Of a DNA stretch of 64,000 nucleotides, positions 63,974-64,000 are shown one piece after another; within the stretch, counting starts at the first letter, position 1, and the number at the start of each line of letters is the position of its first letter. The position numbers were made by a program, and so were the translations under genes. Origin of the DNA: Acinetobacter baumannii (GTDB lineage: Bacteria > Pseudomonadota > Gammaproteobacteria > Pseudomonadales > Moraxellaceae); assembly GCF_009759685.1 (NCBI RefSeq), contig NZ_CP046654.1, positions 3,224,001 to 3,288,000 of the forward strand, in the 5' to 3' direction. The notes beneath the pieces were generated by a model that was given only the letters and a program-made list of their open reading frames with translations, did not search any database and was not told the DNA's origin.

Positions 63974-64000
63974 GAAAACTCCAACGTTTATAATGGTAAC

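Noticed and set aside
1..64000. Search for tRNA, rRNA, CRISPR, insertion sequences, prophage or toxin-antitoxin genes
   Set aside because: Most gaps are short, and no recognisable cloverleaf, transposase, spacer array or integrase was seen by eye.

Overview
The window is chromosomal DNA of an Acinetobacter, most likely the A. calcoaceticus-baumannii complex. This rests on recognised protein sequences (LptD, S1, IhfB, HscB, PyrF), low G+C, and typical gene neighbourhoods such as exbB-exbD-msbA-lpxK-kdsB, gspHIJK and iscA-hscBA-fdx. Nearly everything is core housekeeping DNA. I see no prophage, insertion sequence, integron, CRISPR array, tRNA or rRNA gene.

Layout. 1-4.2 kb: lptD (cut by the left edge, minus strand) diverges from amgK-murU, the peptidoglycan-sugar recycling pair. 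4.3-6.6 kb: rsmG-parA-parB. 6.6-13.4 kb: an envelope and replication run, exbB-exbD-msbA-lpxK-kdsB-holB-pilZ-tatD, with short gaps or overlaps. 13.4-16.6 kb: a TetR regulator and the type II secretion minor pseudopilins gspHIJK. 16.8-24.5 kb: a QueD/PTPS-family enzyme, ung, a hydroxyisobutyryl-CoA hydrolase-like protein, tadA, an SRPBCC protein, cmk-rpsA, ihfB-lapA and pyrF. 24.5-32.2 kb: a LysO-like exporter, a Baeyer-Villiger-type monooxygenase with a divergent AraC regulator, zapE, glcB and the remnant of an acetyltransferase gene.

32.2-47.8 kb holds the most distinctive part. On the minus strand lie a TonB-dependent receptor, tonB, exbB and two exbD genes. Diverging from them are two peptide-type solute-binding proteins, an M3 metallopeptidase with a signal peptide, two permeases and a fused double ATPase. 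Together they look like one route for catching peptides at the outer membrane, trimming them in the periplasm and importing them. In this sequence the ATPase gene carries a one-base frameshift in a run of G, so the last step is broken unless this is a sequencing error or a variable site.

47.9-58.6 kb: an SRAP protein, an orphan small protein, cysQ, a histidine phosphatase, rpsT (with a foldable leader), an NAD(P)-binding protein, rraA, a double-thioredoxin-fold GST-like protein, a Dyp peroxidase, a second orphan and mfd. 58.6-60.8 kb: a HIT protein and a membrane class III nucleotide cyclase, preceded by an unusual set of inverted repeats. 60.8-64 kb: the iron-sulphur assembly genes fdx, hscA, hscB and iscA on the minus strand, with a strong hairpin between iscA and hscB.

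I did not find a clearly new multi-gene system. The best leads are the peptide-import island with its frameshift, the structured DNA or RNA between mfd and the cyclase, the palindrome inside the gspJ leader, and the rpsT leader.
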